From Bacillota bacterium (GTDB lineage Bacteria > Bacillota > Clostridia > SK-Y3), in contig JAKSBV010000075.1 in assembly GCA_022360955.1 (NCBI GenBank), forward strand, positions 1 to 40,014: DNA of 40,014 bases, given 5' to 3'. The notes beneath the pieces are model-generated. The model was given only the letters and a program-made list of their open reading frames with translations, did not search any database and was not told the origin of the DNA. Every line of letters begins with the position of its first letter. Position 1 is the first letter of the stretch. This document shows, in pieces, positions 31,128 to 39,402 of the stretch. The position numbers and the translations under genes were made by a program.

Positions 31128-32144
31128 TTAAATAAAAAGATATGAAAACGCATTAAATACATAACCGATCACAATAATTCCAATAGACACGATAGCTGTA
31201 AATATTGCTAAAAGTTTTGGCTTTACTACTTTGCCGAGCATAATCATAGAAGGAAGCGAAAGAGCAGTTACAGCCATCATAAAGGACAATACCGTACCGA
31301 TACCCACCCCTCTTCCAAACAATGCTTCTGCTATCGGGATAGTACCGAATATATCGGCATACATTGGGATACCTACAGCCGCAGCCAGTATAACTGCAAA
31401 CGGATTATTACCTCCGATCACCGTTTCTATCACCGGCTGTGGAATCCAGTTATGAATAGCGGCCCCAATACCGACGCCGATCAATATATACATCCAGACT
31501 CTTTGGGTAATTTCCTTAACCTGCTCTTTTGCAAAGGATATTCTCTCCCTGCGGGACATTTCCTCTACTTCAACATCCGTACTTTTAATTTCTCTCACAT
31601 AGCCCTGGACATATTTTTCCATATTCAGTTTATCTATCAGCGTTCCTCCTTCAACTGCAAGCACCAACCCCACAACTACATAAGCCAATGCAATCCTGAT
31701 TCCGAAAAAAGACATCAGTATCAAAAAAGAGGCCAAATCTACGAGCGGCGAGGAAATAAGGAATGAAAAAGTGACACCTAACGGAAGCCCTGCCGACGTA
31801 AACCCTATAAAGAGCGGTATACTGGAGCAGCTGCAAAAGGGCGTTACCGTTCCGAGCAACGCGCCTAAAATATTGCCCTTAATACCCTTCATCCCGCCAA
31901 GTATCTTCTTTGTCCTTTCCGGGGGAAAATAACTTTGAATATAGGATATTGCAAAAATGAGAACGGATAAAAGGATGAAAATTTTTACCGTATCATAAAT
32001 AAAAAAATGGACACTTCCGCCCACCCTATCTTCCATTGACAACCCAAATACCTTTTCTACAAGCAGCCTTACAAGTTCGAAAAGCCATGTCATCTTTAAC
32101 AATTGATCATTTAACCAACCGAACATTTGTGTCAGTATATGCAT
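31128..32144 (-). CDS. YraQ/ArsP-family (DUF318) permease
   Basis: Integral membrane permease of 338 residues with about eight spans. The hallmark motif TPFCSCSSIPLFIGF (Cys104, Cys106) lies at the end of the first helix bundle; relatives such as ArsP use cysteines here to bind trivalent organoarsenicals. The second repeat has AAAVGIPMYADIFGTIPIAE. The central cytosolic loop (about 170-205) is charged. AGGAGGG lies before the ATG at 32144. A small disulfide protein follows in the operon, and a 16-base ArsR-type dyad overlaps the promoter. A role in arsenical or other soft-metal efflux is likely but unproven. Confidence 0.92.
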   Translation of the reverse strand: MHILTQMFGWLNDQLLKMTWLFELVRLLVEKVFGLSMEDRVGGSVHFFIYDTVKIFILLSVLIFAISYIQSYFPPERTKKILGGMKGIKGNILGALLGTVTPFCSCSSIPLFIGFTSAGLPLGVTFSFLISSPLVDLASFLILMSFFGIRIALAYVVVGLVLAVEGGTLIDKLNMEKYVQGYVREIKSTDVEVEEMSRRERISFAKEQVKEITQRVWMYILIGVGIGAAIHNWIPQPVIETVIGGNNPFAVILAAAVGIPMYADIFGTIPIAEALFGRGVGIGTVLSFMMAVTALSLPSMIMLGKVVKPKLLAIFTAIVSIGIIVIGYVFNAFSYLFI

Positions 32145-32213
32145 GTATTAACCCTCCTGCCTCACTTTGAACACATCTTTAGATATTTTATCTCATTGCG
32201 TTATTTGTTTATG

Positions 32214-32230
32214 ATTATATGCTCATATAA
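32214..32230 (-). promoter_or_regulatory. Candidate ArsR operator overlapping the -10 box of the permease gene
   Basis: TTATATG-CT-CATATAA (32215-32230) is a perfect dyad covering the minus-strand TATAAT (32219-32214). It shares ATATG/CATAT half-sites with the operator region of the cadC-type gene at 35157-35186. Confidence 0.6.
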
Positions 32231-32278
32231 GTATATTATCATGATACCTCTCTTTCTGACTTTTGTCAACCCTTATGG

Positions 32279-32505
32279 GAAGCGCAGGATGTATAAATTA
32301 GGGCTGAAAAAAATTATTTCAACAGAGATAACAAACCTTACACCTTAAAATCCAAAAGTAGTTGAGGGCTGCAAGATAAGGCAACACTAACAGACTCTAA
32401 AACAACTTATGATTCATTCTTTATTCTAAAATTACTCATAATCCCCCAAAATCTAATTCTTAATTCTTCATTACTCATTATTCATTATTAATTATTAATT
32501 ATCCC
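32279..32505. repeat. Dispersed AT-rich intergenic repeat, family R1
   Basis: GGATGTATAAATTAGGGCTG at the left, AAAAGTAGTTGAGGGCTG in the middle and a right part ACTCTAAAACAACTTATGA ... AATCTAATTCTTAATTCTTC match the copy at 11343-11640. The right end is a run of near-repeats of ATTCATTA/ATTAATTA. It fills the gap between the cadA-type gene and the permease promoter; no gene inside. Confidence 0.65.
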
Positions 32506-32518
32506 TGCGCCCGCCAAA

Positions 32519-34672
32519 CTATTCGTACCTTTTCATCGCCCTCATCGCATTCAGAACAGCCATCAGTGCTACGCCCACATCTGCAAATACCGCTTCCCAC
32601 ATTGTGGCATGGCCCCCGGCACCGAGGAGCAGTACAATGAATTTCACACCCAGGGCAAAGACAATGTTTTGCCATGCGATATTTCTGGTTCTCTTTGCGA
32701 TCTTGATGGCTGTCACTAATTTGGACGGTTCATCAGTCATCAACACGACGTCGGCGGCTTCAATGGCCGCATCGGATCCAAGGGCCCCCATGGCAATACC
32801 TACATCCGATCTGGCAAGAACAGGGGCATCATTGATGCCATCTCCCACGAATACTAATTTTCCTTTAGAAGATTTCTGTTGTTCCAGCATCTCCAGTCTT
32901 TCAACTTTTTGATCCGGAAGCAATTCCGCATACACTTCATCCAGATCCAGCTGCTTTGCAACTTTATCGGCTGTGGTTTGATGGTCGCCCGTAAGCATGA
33001 CCAACCTCTTGATATTGATTTCTTCTCTCAGTGCTTTTATGGTCAAAGCCGCATCTTCTTTGATTTCATCGGATATTACAATATGTCCCGCATATTTTTG
33101 ATCCACTGCCACATGCACTACCGTTCCTTCCGTTTCGGCAATATCCGGTATATTTTCTTGGACCATCAGCTTAACATTTCCTGCGAGAATTGTTTTCCCT
33201 CTTACGTTTACCTTAATACCGTGTCCCGATATTTCTTCATAGCTTTCTATTTCATTTTGATTAATGGGCTTTTCATACGCCTTCAAAATCGAAAGCGCAA
33301 TGGGATGATTGGAATAGCTCTCTGCAAAGGCGGCATATTCCAGCAGCTCCTGTGCCGTGATATCATCCGCGGGATTGATTGCGGTAACCCTAAACGTCCC
33401 TTTCGTCAAGGTCCCCGTTTTATCGAAAACCACCGTATCTACGTTATTTAAGGCTTCCAGATAATTCCCGCCTTTTATCAGCACACCGTTTCTCGATGCA
33501 CCGCCTATGCCTCCGAAAAAGCTCAGAGGAATAGACACCACCAATGCGCACGGGCAAGAAATAACCAAGAATACAAGGGCTCTGTAAAACCACTGGGAAA
33601 ATGTTGCCGTTTCTATAATCAGCGGCGGGACCACCGCTAAGGCCGCCGCAGTAAAGATGACAACCGGGGTATAATACTTGGCAAATTTCGTTATAAAATG
33701 TTCGGTAGGCGCCTTTTTGCTACTTGCATTTTGTATCAGGTCCAGTATTTTAGCCACTGTGGATTCACTAAAGGGTTTAGATACCTCAACGGTTAAAACA
33801 CCATTCTTATTGATAAAGCCGGCTAAAATCTCATCACCCTCTTTGACTTCCCGCGGCACCGATTCTCCGGTTAATGCCGAGGTATCCAGCATGGACTCTC
33901 CGCCGATCACTTTACCGTCTAAAGGTACTTTTTCACCGGGCTTCACAATAATGCTGTCCCCTGCCTTTACATTTTCCGGCGATACTTTTCTGACATCATT
34001 GCCAACCTTGAGATTGGCAAAATCCGGTTTAATATCCAACAACGCTTTAATAGATTTTCTTGAACGGTTAACGGCAAGGCTCTGGAAGAATTCTCCGATC
34101 TGGTAAAACAGCATTACTGCCACCCCTTCGGCAAATTCACCAATGGCAAAAGCACCTACTGTCGCAATCCCCATCAAGAAGTTTTCATCAAACACTTGCC
34201 CTCTCGCTATATTCTTAACGGCTTTCAGCACTACATCCCCGCCGACCAGCATATAGCTTGTTAAATACAGTATCAGTTTCAACCACGGCGCAAAATCAAA
34301 AAGACCCGCTGCTGCAAACAACGCCGCCCCAACCCCAACCCTGAAAATTCTTTTCTTGTTGAGCCGGCTTTCATGGTCGTAGCTATGTTCGTCTATATCT
34401 TTCCTGCGGCCCGTATTTGTATCTTTATCATCATCCACCACTGCTACATCCGGTTCAAGTTTTTTTACAATATCAACAACTTGATTGACAATGCCCACTA
34501 TATCGTATTTCTTACCTATTTCCATGATCAGCTTTCCTGAAACAAAATCTATATAGGCCGTCCTCACGCCCTCCATTTTCTTTACTTTGTCCTCAATTTT
34601 GGCCGCACATCCGCTGCAAACCACTCCTTCGAGCCTTAATACCTTCTTTACCGCATAATCGATAGCTTCCAT
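32519..34672 (-). CDS. cadA: Heavy-metal P1B-type ATPase (CadA/ZntA-like, Cd/Zn/Pb export)
   Basis: Membrane pump of 717 residues exporting divalent soft metals at the cost of ATP. One N-terminal metal-binding domain with VVCSGCAAKIE (Cys19, Cys22) is followed by a short acidic, His-containing linker (79-104). Eight predicted membrane helices include the ion-path motif SCPCALV (Cys373, Cys375). The actuator domain carries SALTGES (about 265-271), the phosphorylation site is DKTGTLT (Asp417), SNHPIAL is the P1B-specific HP motif (His456) and GDGINDAPVL closes the hinge. GGGAGG precedes the ATG. It is the second gene after a CadC-type repressor, 95 bases apart, so it is induced by metal. Length and motifs are intact. 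Confidence 0.96.
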   Translation of the reverse strand: MEAIDYAVKKVLRLEGVVCSGCAAKIEDKVKKMEGVRTAYIDFVSGKLIMEIGKKYDIVGIVNQVVDIVKKLEPDVAVVDDDKDTNTGRRKDIDEHSYDHESRLNKKRIFRVGVGAALFAAAGLFDFAPWLKLILYLTSYMLVGGDVVLKAVKNIARGQVFDENFLMGIATVGAFAIGEFAEGVAVMLFYQIGEFFQSLAVNRSRKSIKALLDIKPDFANLKVGNDVRKVSPENVKAGDSIIVKPGEKVPLDGKVIGGESMLDTSALTGESVPREVKEGDEILAGFINKNGVLTVEVSKPFSESTVAKILDLIQNASSKKAPTEHFITKFAKYYTPVVIFTAAALAVVPPLIIETATFSQWFYRALVFLVISCPCALVVSIPLSFFGGIGGASRNGVLIKGGNYLEALNNVDTVVFDKTGTLTKGTFRVTAINPADDITAQELLEYAAFAESYSNHPIALSILKAYEKPINQNEIESYEEISGHGIKVNVRGKTILAGNVKLMVQENIPDIAETEGTVVHVAVDQKYAGHIVISDEIKEDAALTIKALREEINIKRLVMLTGDHQTTADKVAKQLDLDEVYAELLPDQKVERLEMLEQQKSSKGKLVFVGDGINDAPVLARSDVGIAMGALGSDAAIEAADVVLMTDEPSKLVTAIKIAKRTRNIAWQNIVFALGVKFIVLLLGAGGHATMWEAVFADVGVALMAVLNAMRAMKRYE

Positions 34673-34767
34673 TATGACCTCCCTAATACCTCTTTATCTG
34701 CATTTTTTGCATACTGCTTCTCCTGCTTCTCTGCCGCAGCCCCATATCATGTACTGTCGGCCGTAAA

Positions 34768-35130
34768 CTATTCATTCACATGGGCCCATCCCTGGTCAAA
34801 TATCTTCTTAATATGATCATCATCCAATGAATAATAAACAACCTTGCCTTCTCTCCTATACTTCACCAACCGGGCGTGCCTTAATACTTTCAGCTGATGA
34901 GAGATGGCCGACTGTTTCATGCCCAGTAAGTTCGCAATATCACAAACACACATTTCCGATGAAAAAAGGCCATATAGTATTTTAATCCTGGTAGTATCTC
35001 CAAACACCTTAAAGAGCTCCGCCAAGTCATACAACTTCTCTTCTTCAGGCATATTTTTCTGCACTTCTCTGACTACATCCTCATGTATAACCGTACAGTC
35101 ACAGCTTTCAACATTTGTATGATCCGTCAT
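34768..35130 (-). CDS. cadC: ArsR/SmtB-family metal sensor (CadC-like)
   Basis: Metal-responsive repressor of 120 residues. The ArsR winged helix has ELFKVFGDTTRIKILYGLF, the metal-box region EMCVCDIANLLGMKQSAISH (Cys61, Cys63), and an N-terminal CDC (Cys10, Cys12). These match the alpha3N site of CadC. The C-terminal helix also keeps the alpha5 site, Asp104, His106, His117 and Glu120, with spacing 2, 11 and 3 as in CadC. AAGGAG lies eight bases before the ATG at 35130; a longer frame would run into the operator. It represses itself and the following P-ATPase, releasing DNA when Cd, Pb or Zn binds. Confidence 0.95.
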   Translation of the reverse strand: MTDHTNVESCDCTVIHEDVVREVQKNMPEEEKLYDLAELFKVFGDTTRIKILYGLFSSEMCVCDIANLLGMKQSAISHQLKVLRHARLVKYRREGKVVYYSLDDDHIKKIFDQGWAHVNE

Positions 35131-35156
35131 CTTCCCGACTCCTTCCCTTGAACACT

Positions 35157-35186
35157 TGAACATATATTCATATGTTTATATGTTCA
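35157..35186. promoter_or_regulatory. CadC/ArsR operator
   Basis: Inverted repeat with 10-base arms TGAACATATA and TATATGTTCA around a 10-base centre that contains CATATG. It touches the -10 box and lies just upstream of the cadC RBS, typical of CadC/SmtB operators. Confidence 0.8.
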
Positions 35187-35214
35187 TTATATGCACCATA
35201 AAGAATAATGTCAA
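35186..35214 (-). promoter_or_regulatory. Promoter of the cadC-cadA operon
   Basis: Minus strand perfect TTGACA (35214-35209), exact 17-base spacer, perfect TATAAT (35191-35186), overlapped at its downstream edge by the operator. Confidence 0.88.
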
Positions 35215-35244
35215 TGTTTTTTTAAAAAAAGGGATATAAATTTT

Positions 35245-35278
35245 AAAGGTATGCACCCTAAGATACATACCTTTTTTT
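35245..35278 (+). terminator. Hairpin with T-tract (orphan terminator)
   Basis: AAAGGTATG (35245-35253) pairs perfectly with CATACCTTT (35266-35274), followed by T residues. It points right, where no plus-strand gene ends. It may weakly end the minus-strand regulator transcript. A hairpin sharing AAAGGTATGC lies at 38593. Confidence 0.5.
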
Positions 35279-35422
35279 ATGATCAGTCTTCACAAATACT
35301 ATATTGTCATGGTTCACAATTTCATTATCGAATAGACTCTGCCATCTTTATTAATTCACTTCTTTAGGTTTCTCCTTTTCCGGTTAGCATATTGGAAAAG
35401 ATAGTTTGACACAATTTTATAT

Positions 35423-35517
35423 AGATATCGCACTTTAAGATTGAATTGATATTTGAACAAAAAACGTAAAACCATCGTTGTTTGTTCAAATGTATTGAGG
35501 TATAAAGTGCGCTATCT
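35423..35517 (-). repeat. Double-stem palindromic element, copy B
   Basis: Outer arms CGCACTTTA (35430-35438) and TAAAGTGCG (35503-35511); inner arms ATTTGAACAAA and TTTGTTCAAAT. The loop on the minus strand reads AACGATGGTTTTACG, matching copy A (AATGATGGTTTTCC) at 11393-11483. It lies just downstream of the ArsR-type regulator stop codon, so it may also end up in that mRNA. Confidence 0.8.
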
Positions 35518-35522
35518 TTAAT
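35503..35522. repeat. Left 20-base inverted repeat bounding the regulator-GH2 cassette
   Basis: The reverse complement of this site differs at one base from 38661-38680: ATTAAAGATAGC(G/A)CACTTTA. Together they frame a 3.1-kb segment with two genes. The left copy is also the outer arm of palindromic element B. Confidence 0.65.
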
Positions 35523-35533
35523 CAACTCAACAT

Positions 35534-36436
35534 TTATAATTCAACTTTTACCTCAATGTCTTTGTTATAATTGCCAAAATCCTTCCCAAACAAGGTGATT
35601 CCCCCCGCATGTTCTGCATCTGCGGGAGATGCTATTTTTAGTATAACGTCTTTTCTTCGAGTTATATCAATCTCCTGAAGTGTTATATCTGACAGATGCA
35701 CACCGTCGATGAACGTTCCACTATTTGTTCTTTTTATTGTTTTAAGTAATCCATATTGGGTCCATTTCCACCAATCCGGCGTGTATCTTCCCTTTTTATT
35801 GCCGAAATCCCCAGGACTCGTATACATGCCAATACATAAATTATTCATATAGAAATATATATCCGATGGGTAATCCTGTTTGTACAATGGATATTCCGAA
35901 CATATTTCCATAGATACCTCTAATGATTTTATGTTCTCATTGGTAAATAGGTAACTAGGTATGATGTACTCTACAAAACCTGATCCAAACCACAAAATCG
36001 AAGCGCCAAGCCTTTCCGGGCTGCTGAAATATCTTGGATCATCAAATACACCTATGATTTTTTCAGCAGATGCAAGACCACAAGTCGGCAGTACCTTATA
36101 GCTTGAAAATTGCCCTACCGGTATGGAGAGGCTTTGAGTATTGTCAAGGGGCACCTCCTCGGGCACTGTTTTAAATACGATTAACGCTTCGTCTAAAGAT
36201 AGACTGCATATCCTCTGTATGCCTCTTTTACCCTGTACATTATTTGTTATAACAATGCCTGCTTTTTCAAGCATTGAAATATGCCTTGCAACAATTGTTG
36301 AAGAGATCTTTAATTGATTGGCCATCTCTCCTATGTTCTTAGCCCCTTCACTTAGCAACTCAATAATTTTTAATCGCGTTTTTGATGAAAAGCAGCGAAA
36401 AAAATCATAATTGTCTTCCGAAACAGATATTCCCAT
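35534..36436 (-). CDS. ArsR-type HTH regulator with large C-terminal domain of unknown function
   Basis: Regulator of 300 residues. The N-terminal winged helix (about 5-85) reads FRCFSSKTRLKIIELLSEGA then NIGEMANQLKISSTIVARHI. The C-terminal region (about 100-300) is predicted beta-rich, with LGASILWFGSGFVEYIIPSY, EYPLYKQDYPSDIYFYMNN and GRYTPDWWKWTQYGLLKTI, aromatic-rich segments that look like a carbohydrate- or ligand-binding domain. Such fused ArsR-type regulators occur beside glycoside hydrolase genes in Firmicutes. The frame opens with TTG six codons earlier; AGGAG before the ATG at 36436 is decisive. It diverges from a GH2 gene, and a repeated motif in the spacer suggests control of both. 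Confidence 0.82.
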   Translation of the reverse strand: MGISVSEDNYDFFRCFSSKTRLKIIELLSEGAKNIGEMANQLKISSTIVARHISMLEKAGIVITNNVQGKRGIQRICSLSLDEALIVFKTVPEEVPLDNTQSLSIPVGQFSSYKVLPTCGLASAEKIIGVFDDPRYFSSPERLGASILWFGSGFVEYIIPSYLFTNENIKSLEVSMEICSEYPLYKQDYPSDIYFYMNNLCIGMYTSPGDFGNKKGRYTPDWWKWTQYGLLKTIKRTNSGTFIDGVHLSDITLQEIDITRRKDVILKIASPADAEHAGGITLFGKDFGNYNKDIEVKVEL

Positions 36437-36518
36437 AATGTTCTCTCCTGTCAACCATTAATTATATAACAGCTACGTCATAAGCTATGCTTATTAATCA
36501 GACGATAAGCTTTACACC

Positions 36519-36547
36519 ATTATACAACCAAACGGTTTAGTAGTCAA
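36519..36547 (-). promoter_or_regulatory. Promoter and operator of the ArsR-type regulator
   Basis: Minus strand TTGACT (36547-36542), 17-base spacer, perfect TATAAT (36524-36519). The motif GGTTTAGTAGT (36534-36544) lies inside the spacer and -35 box and recurs as GGTTTATTAGT at 36668. Confidence 0.7.
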
Positions 36548-36626
36548 TTTTTATTTTCGAAACACAAGCAGACAGCGGCCTTCCATTTCATTGTACAGGT
36601 ATTTGCAGATAAGATTTCCAAATGAT

Positions 36627-36686
36627 TTGACAAGATTTCTAAGTTTGTGTATATTATATTATATAATGGTTTATTAGTGAACCAAT
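36627..36686 (+). promoter_or_regulatory. Promoter and operator of the GH2 gene
   Basis: Perfect TTGACA (36627-36632), exact 17-base spacer, TATATT (36650-36655). TGGTT...AACCA (36667-36684), containing GGTTTATTAGT, lies just downstream of the -10 box, where a repressor would act. Confidence 0.75.
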
Positions 36687-36711
36687 GAATTCATTAAAGG
36701 AGGTCTTTTAA

Positions 36712-38472
36712 ATGACAAGTTCAAAAATCAATTTACCTAGACCCGAATATCCACGCCCACAATTCGTTAGAAAACAGTGGATGAATCTTAATGGTATCTG
36801 GGAATTCGAAATCGACAACAATGTAAGCGGTAAAGAACAAAAATACTATGAACGTTCCCATTTCAATGACCGGATTCTCGTTCCCTATGTACCGGAAAGC
36901 AAATTATCCGGTGTAGAATATACGGACTTCATGTTGGCTGTCTGGTATAAGAGAACTTTTGATCTGCCAAGTCATTGGTCAAATCAACGTGTCATACTCC
37001 ACTTTGGTGCTGTTGATTATAAAACAGAGGTATGGATCAACGGCAAATGCGTAGGTACCCCTCACCTCGGCGGCTACAGCTCATTTTCTTATGATATAAC
37101 GCCATATCTCCAACAAAATACCAATACAATTATTGTCTATGTTGAAGACGACACCCGTTCCCCCCTTCAACCTAGCGGTAAGCAATCCCCAAAATATCAT
37201 TCACATGGCTGTTTCTATACAAGGTCTACAGGCATATGGCAGACTGTATGGCTTGAAGCAGTTTCCGACACATATATCCGGTCTGTCAAATATTATCCTG
37301 ATGCCAAAAATTCTCTGCTTCATGTAGAAGGCCTCATTAATGGCTCTGTTAAGAACAAACAGCTGAAAGTTACCGCTTCCTATAAGGGTGATTTCATGGG
37401 AAGTGTCACAGCCAAATTATCAAGTAACTTTTTCAACATAACACTTTCCCTCAGTGAATCATATCTTTGGGAAGTGGGTAATCCTCACTTATATGATTTA
37501 GAATTCACACTTTTAGATCAAGAGCATATTATCGATGAAGCAACGAGCTATTTTGGTCTTAGAAGCCTTAATCTTACAGACAAAGGGCTTGCGATTAATG
37601 ACAAACTTGTTTTCCAAAGACTTGTGCTCGACCAAGGGTATTATCCCGATGGTATATACACTGCACCTTGTGATGCTGATTTAAAGCAAGATATTGAACT
37701 CTCCATGGCACTTGGCTTTAACGGTGCGCGACTTCATGAAAAAATATTCGAACCGAGATTTTTGTACTGGGCAGATCGCTTAGGTTACATTGTATGGGGC
37801 GAACACGCTAACTGGGGTCTTGATAACTCACATCCACATAGCCTTAAATATTTCTTGCCGGAATGGATTGAAGCATTAGAGCGGGACTTCAATCATCCTT
37901 CTATTATTGGCTGGTGCCCTTTTAATGAAACTTGGAACGAATCCAATAAAAATAACAGTCGTCAAGATGACGATCTGCTGCGCATTGTTTACCAAACCAC
38001 CAAGGCTATTGATAAAACACGTCCCGTCATTGACACTAGCGGTAACTTTCACGTTATAACCGATATCTATGACGTGCACGACTACGAACAAGATGTAGCT
38101 ATTTTTTCTAAAAGATACGGCAGCCTTAAAGACGGAAGAATATATGAAAAGTTTGCCGATAGGCAAACACACAAGGGAGAACCTGTTTTTATGAGTGAGT
38201 ATGGCGGCATCAAATGGTCATCCGAAAGCGATCAAGGCTGGGGATACGGTGATGCACCCAGAACAGAGCAGGAATTCCTTGATAGGTACAAGGGTCTAAC
38301 CGAGTGTTTACTAAATAATCCCGATATGTCCGGCTTCTGTTACACCCAGCTATACGATGTAGAGCAAGAGGTTAATGGCTTGTATACCTACGACAGGAAA
38401 CCAAAATTTGATTCAAAGGTTATCAAAAAAATCAATCAATTACCTGCTGCATTAGAGATGAAGCATCTGTAG
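36712..38472 (+). CDS. Glycoside hydrolase family 2 (beta-galactosidase/beta-glucuronidase-like)
   Basis: Cytosolic retaining glycosidase of 586 residues; no signal peptide. The N-terminal sugar-binding domain (about 10-185) has WMNLNGIWEFEID, AVWYKRTFDLP and YKTEVWINGKCVGTPHLGGY. An immunoglobulin-like domain (about 190-285) ends at SYFGLRSL. The TIM barrel (about 290-575) holds acid/base Glu407 in GWCPFNETWNES and nucleophile Glu496 in FMSEYGGI. It lacks the C-terminal domains of LacZ; length is like compact beta-glucuronidase-type GH2 enzymes. AAAGGAGG lies before the ATG. It is divergent from and probably controlled by the ArsR-type regulator. With no transporter adjacent, it probably acts on imported oligosaccharide or glycoside. 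Substrate unknown. Confidence 0.94.
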   Translation: MTSSKINLPRPEYPRPQFVRKQWMNLNGIWEFEIDNNVSGKEQKYYERSHFNDRILVPYVPESKLSGVEYTDFMLAVWYKRTFDLPSHWSNQRVILHFGAVDYKTEVWINGKCVGTPHLGGYSSFSYDITPYLQQNTNTIIVYVEDDTRSPLQPSGKQSPKYHSHGCFYTRSTGIWQTVWLEAVSDTYIRSVKYYPDAKNSLLHVEGLINGSVKNKQLKVTASYKGDFMGSVTAKLSSNFFNITLSLSESYLWEVGNPHLYDLEFTLLDQEHIIDEATSYFGLRSLNLTDKGLAINDKLVFQRLVLDQGYYPDGIYTAPCDADLKQDIELSMALGFNGARLHEKIFEPRFLYWADRLGYIVWGEHANWGLDNSHPHSLKYFLPEWIEALERDFNHPSIIGWCPFNETWNESNKNNSRQDDDLLRIVYQTTKAIDKTRPVIDTSGNFHVITDIYDVHDYEQDVAIFSKRYGSLKDGRIYEKFADRQTHKGEPVFMSEYGGIKWSSESDQGWGYGDAPRTEQEFLDRYKGLTECLLNNPDMSGFCYTQLYDVEQEVNGLYTYDRKPKFDSKVIKKINQLPAALEMKHL

Positions 38473-38592
38473 ATTTCTATATAAAACTAAAAGCAATAAC
38501 ATCAATAATATTATAGGAAATCTATTTACTTATCCTTCCAATATTGCAGCATAATTATATTAGTGTATAGGTTTTTCAATTCGTTCCTTCAA

Positions 38593-38646
38593 AACAAAGG
38601 TATGCCACAGCTCCTCTTTTGCAGTTGTGTAGTATACCTTTGTTCT
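38593..38646 (+). terminator. Hairpin downstream of the GH2 gene
   Basis: AACAAAGGTAT pairs with ATACCTTTGTT, and CCACA with TGTGT inside with small bulges. CTTTCT follows. It lies about 120 bases past the GH2 stop codon, a probable imperfect terminator. Confidence 0.45.
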
Positions 38647-38660
38647 TTCTATCAACTTCC

Positions 38661-38680
38661 ATTAAAGATAGCACACTTTA
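38661..38680. repeat. Right 20-base inverted repeat bounding the regulator-GH2 cassette
   Basis: ATTAAAGATAGCACACTTTA, 19 of 20 bases identical to the reverse complement of 35503-35522. It resembles one arm of the palindromic element; the rest of the element is absent here. Confidence 0.65.
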
Positions 38681-38759
38681 AATCTAAAAATGCAATCTGA
38701 ATCTGCACGTTATATAGCTATCCATACATAAATAAAAGTTAAATGACTAATGCCCTGAA

Positions 38760-39323
38760 TCATAGAACCCCCTCTTTTTTTCGATAAAATCTTTTAATCA
38801 TTAAAAACAGTAAACCCACAATAACGAGAAGAGTGCTGATGATGAGAAACAGGGTTTTCAGCTGTGTCAATACACTGGCGATTTTCGCAACACCATCAAG
38901 ACGCTGTGGATAGTTTCGCAATAGGTTAATAATCATGATATTCTCTAACCAGTCAAAAAGAGCTGCGGCTAACCCAATGGAACCGGCAATCCATGGTCTT
39001 TTCGCCCGCTTTCGTATGTTTTTCATTATAAGTGTTAATGTCATAAAATAGAACAGCCCATAAGATAAAGGGAATGGAAAATCCAGCGGAACGATATATT
39101 TCATATTGAAGGCCCTACCTTCCTCACCCAGGGCCTCCAAAATCTCATACGCCCTATCCGCAGAGTATCCGCCCATCTCCATATCCAGAATACCATGTCC
39201 TCCTGTAATCTCAACAAGTTTGTCTACACCAAAAGGCGAGTGGTTGATTAAAAAATACATACATATAAAAAGTACAAACGAAACAATCAGGTTCCTCAAA
39301 TAAAAAAAACTTTTGATTCGCAT
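38760..39323 (-). CDS. Hypothetical membrane protein
   Basis: Membrane protein of 187 residues with about four spans (near 10-26, 82-100, 110-130 and 150-175). A soluble outer loop (30-75) reads SPFGVDKLVEITGGHGILDM then EMGGYSADRAYEILEALGEE, and AALFDWLENIMIINLLRNYP is a recognisable conserved-looking segment. No family with known function is recognised. AAAGGA lies 12 bases before the ATG, a loose RBS. It is monocistronic, with a promoter TTGAAA-N17-TATAAT at 39431-39403. Confidence 0.75.
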   Translation of the reverse strand: MRIKSFFYLRNLIVSFVLFICMYFLINHSPFGVDKLVEITGGHGILDMEMGGYSADRAYEILEALGEEGRAFNMKYIVPLDFPFPLSYGLFYFMTLTLIMKNIRKRAKRPWIAGSIGLAAALFDWLENIMIINLLRNYPQRLDGVAKIASVLTQLKTLFLIISTLLVIVGLLFLMIKRFYRKKEGVL

Positions 39324-39402
39324 CTATACAATCCGTCCTTTCAATAGTTTTCATCATTTCAGCTTTTTATGGATCTATCCTCCCCACCAACGCTTTTTTG
39401 CC

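Noticed and set aside
32460-32505. AT-rich near-repeats (ATTCATTA, ATTAATTA) as a CRISPR or origin
   Set aside because: Units are 7-10 bases, irregular, with no spacers; they form the degenerate end of an R1 element. No CRISPR array was seen anywhere.
32879-33451. 190-codon plus-strand frame inside the P-type ATPase gene
   Set aside because: Antisense to intact ATPase motifs; no RBS and no recognisable domain.
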